DNA of 14,476 nucleotides from Limousia pullorum (GTDB lineage: Bacteria; Bacillota; Clostridia; Oscillospirales; Acutalibacteraceae): assembly GCA_018714545.1 (NCBI GenBank), contig DVNG01000006.1, forward strand, positions 1-14,476, given 5' to 3'. The notes under the pieces are model-generated. The model made no database searches, had not been told where the DNA came from, and saw only the letters and a program-made list of their open reading frames with translations. Each line of letters begins with the position of its first letter. The first letter of the stretch is position 1. The position numbers and the translations under genes are program-made. Positions 14,401 to 14,476 of the stretch are shown here, piece by piece.

Positions 14401-14476
14401 ATTTCGGGAACTTAACAACAACGTAGTCAACAGCAGGCTCGAAGCAAGCGTATGTTGTGCCTGTAACTGCGTTTTT
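11426..14476 (-). CDS. carB-dapF: CarB-DapF fusion: carbamoyl-phosphate synthetase large subunit joined to diaminopimelate epimerase (5' end outside window)
   Basis: One uninterrupted frame, open at the right edge; 41 codons precede the first Met (14353). Numbering from that Met: CarB oligomerisation domain to ~170, second ATP-grasp half from ~177 (VLGSGPIRIGQG; NNNPETVSTDFDTADR; EVNPRSSRT at 455-463), and MGS-like regulatory domain ~555-675 (YATEGTT). Roughly the first 315 CarB residues by comparison with E. coli are missing off the edge. After a short linker (about 675-692) a complete 283-residue DapF begins at Met 693 (12275-12277), with GTGNDY and both catalytic cysteines, C74 in MCGNG and C226 in ACGTGA of the DapF part. 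CarB makes carbamoyl phosphate for arginine and pyrimidines; DapF makes meso-DAP for lysine and cell wall. No stop and no good ribosome site separate them (only GAGAGA directly against the ATG), so a true fusion polypeptide is likely. carA is probably further right. Confidence 0.93.
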   Translation of the reverse strand, partial: KNAVTGTTYACFEPAVDYVVVKFPKWPFDKFVYAKRQLGTQMKATGEVMAIAPSFEQAIMKAVRGAEISHDTLDDKKFAQLSDAEVEERLHVCDDLRIFCVYEAIKRGISIEKIHEITMIDEWFLSKFVNLAEISKVMKSGELNEEIYEKAKNYGFLDKTIKQFTGKEIENPLVPVYKMVDTCAAEFAAETPYFYSTFDEENEAEEFIKEKNSDKQTIMVLGSGPIRIGQGIEFDYASVHCVWALKKAGYDVVIVNNNPETVSTDFDTADRLYFEPLTNEDVMGIIKTEKPIGVVVAFGGQTAIKLTKFLNDNGIKILGTSADAIDMAEDRERFDELLEMHHIRRPKGMTVMSTEEALNVAEKIGYPVLLRPSYVLGGQNMIIAFNEADVKEYMAIILAQNIENPVLIDKYLSGTELEVDAICDGEDVLIPGIMEHVERAGIHSGDSIAVYPAWNISDEMTKKIVESSKNLAISLNTKGLVNIQYLIYENELYVIEVNPRSSRTIPYISKVTGVPMVELATRAMLGEKLKDMGYGTGLYKKSCYVAVKVPVFSFEKLINVDNHLGPEMKSTGEVLGIAGTLEEALYKGLIAAGYKMNKTGGVFITVRDSDKAEIGDVARKYADLGFKIYATEGTTSVLKDYGIDATPVKKIHESDENTLTLIESGKIQYVISTSSKGRIPTRDSVKIRRKTVERNIPCLTSIDTANALADCLKSRYSQMSTELVDINNMRSERMKLKFSKMEGTGNDYIYCNTFEQSWINNPECLAVRLSDRHHGIGGSGLILVAPSKVADAKMKMFNSDGTEGKMCGNGIRCVAKYLYDNGILDINEKSELTIETLSGIKNLKAYTQDGKVTRLRVDMGKASLKASDIPVTADSETVINKPVEIDGETYNITCVSMGNPHCVVFVNNVDGFDVETVGKKFEHHEMFPDRVNTEFVKVINNKTLKMRVWERGNGETLACGTGACAAVVAACENGICKKDEDITVKLLGGELTIRYTDDTVYMTGDARLVFEGEVEI

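Overview
The window looks like chromosomal DNA of a low-to-mid GC Firmicute, most likely an anaerobic Clostridia of the Ruminococcaceae/Oscillospiraceae or Lachnospiraceae type. This rests on strong GGAGG-type ribosome binding sites, sigma-A promoters, an ArgR/AhrC-type operator, the acetyl-recycling ArgJ route and Firmicute-like protein sequences. The genus cannot be fixed from the sequence alone.

Layout. (1) 309-9040, minus strand: an almost complete arginine biosynthesis cluster transcribed right to left in the order argG, argH, argC, argJ, argB, a GNAT acetyltransferase gene, argD, argF. A sigma-A promoter with a well-matching ARG box lies upstream of argG. Genes are tightly packed (argH/argC overlap by 4 bp; argD/argF are 2 bp apart) except for a 383-bp gap between argB and the GNAT gene. 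(2) 9448-11272, plus strand: a flavin reductase-like gene, then a thioredoxin-like gene and a ccdA gene that overlap by 4 bp behind a textbook TTGACA-17-TATAAT promoter. (3) 11426-14476, minus strand, running off the right edge: one open frame encoding the large subunit of carbamoyl-phosphate synthetase (CarB) fused in frame to a complete diaminopimelate epimerase (DapF). Two hairpin terminators separate it from the convergent ccdA.

How the genes fit together: ArgJ makes N-acetylglutamate from glutamate by recycling the acetyl group. ArgB, ArgC and ArgD convert it to N-acetylornithine, and ArgJ releases ornithine. ArgF joins ornithine to carbamoyl phosphate (the CarB product), and ArgG plus ArgH finish arginine. 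DapF belongs to the lysine/peptidoglycan branch. The thioredoxin-CcdA pair would carry reducing power across the membrane.

The two most unusual things are the CarB-DapF fusion and a family of five ~85-bp composite hairpin repeats. Two repeats lie after argF and three between argB and the GNAT gene. Their stems vary with compensating changes, and the copies nearest genes point the same end at the neighbouring coding sequence from 9-11 bp away. The pairs bracket the GNAT-argD-argF block in inverted orientation, and one copy supplies the GNAT ribosome binding site. No transposase, tRNA, rRNA, CRISPR array or phage gene was seen.
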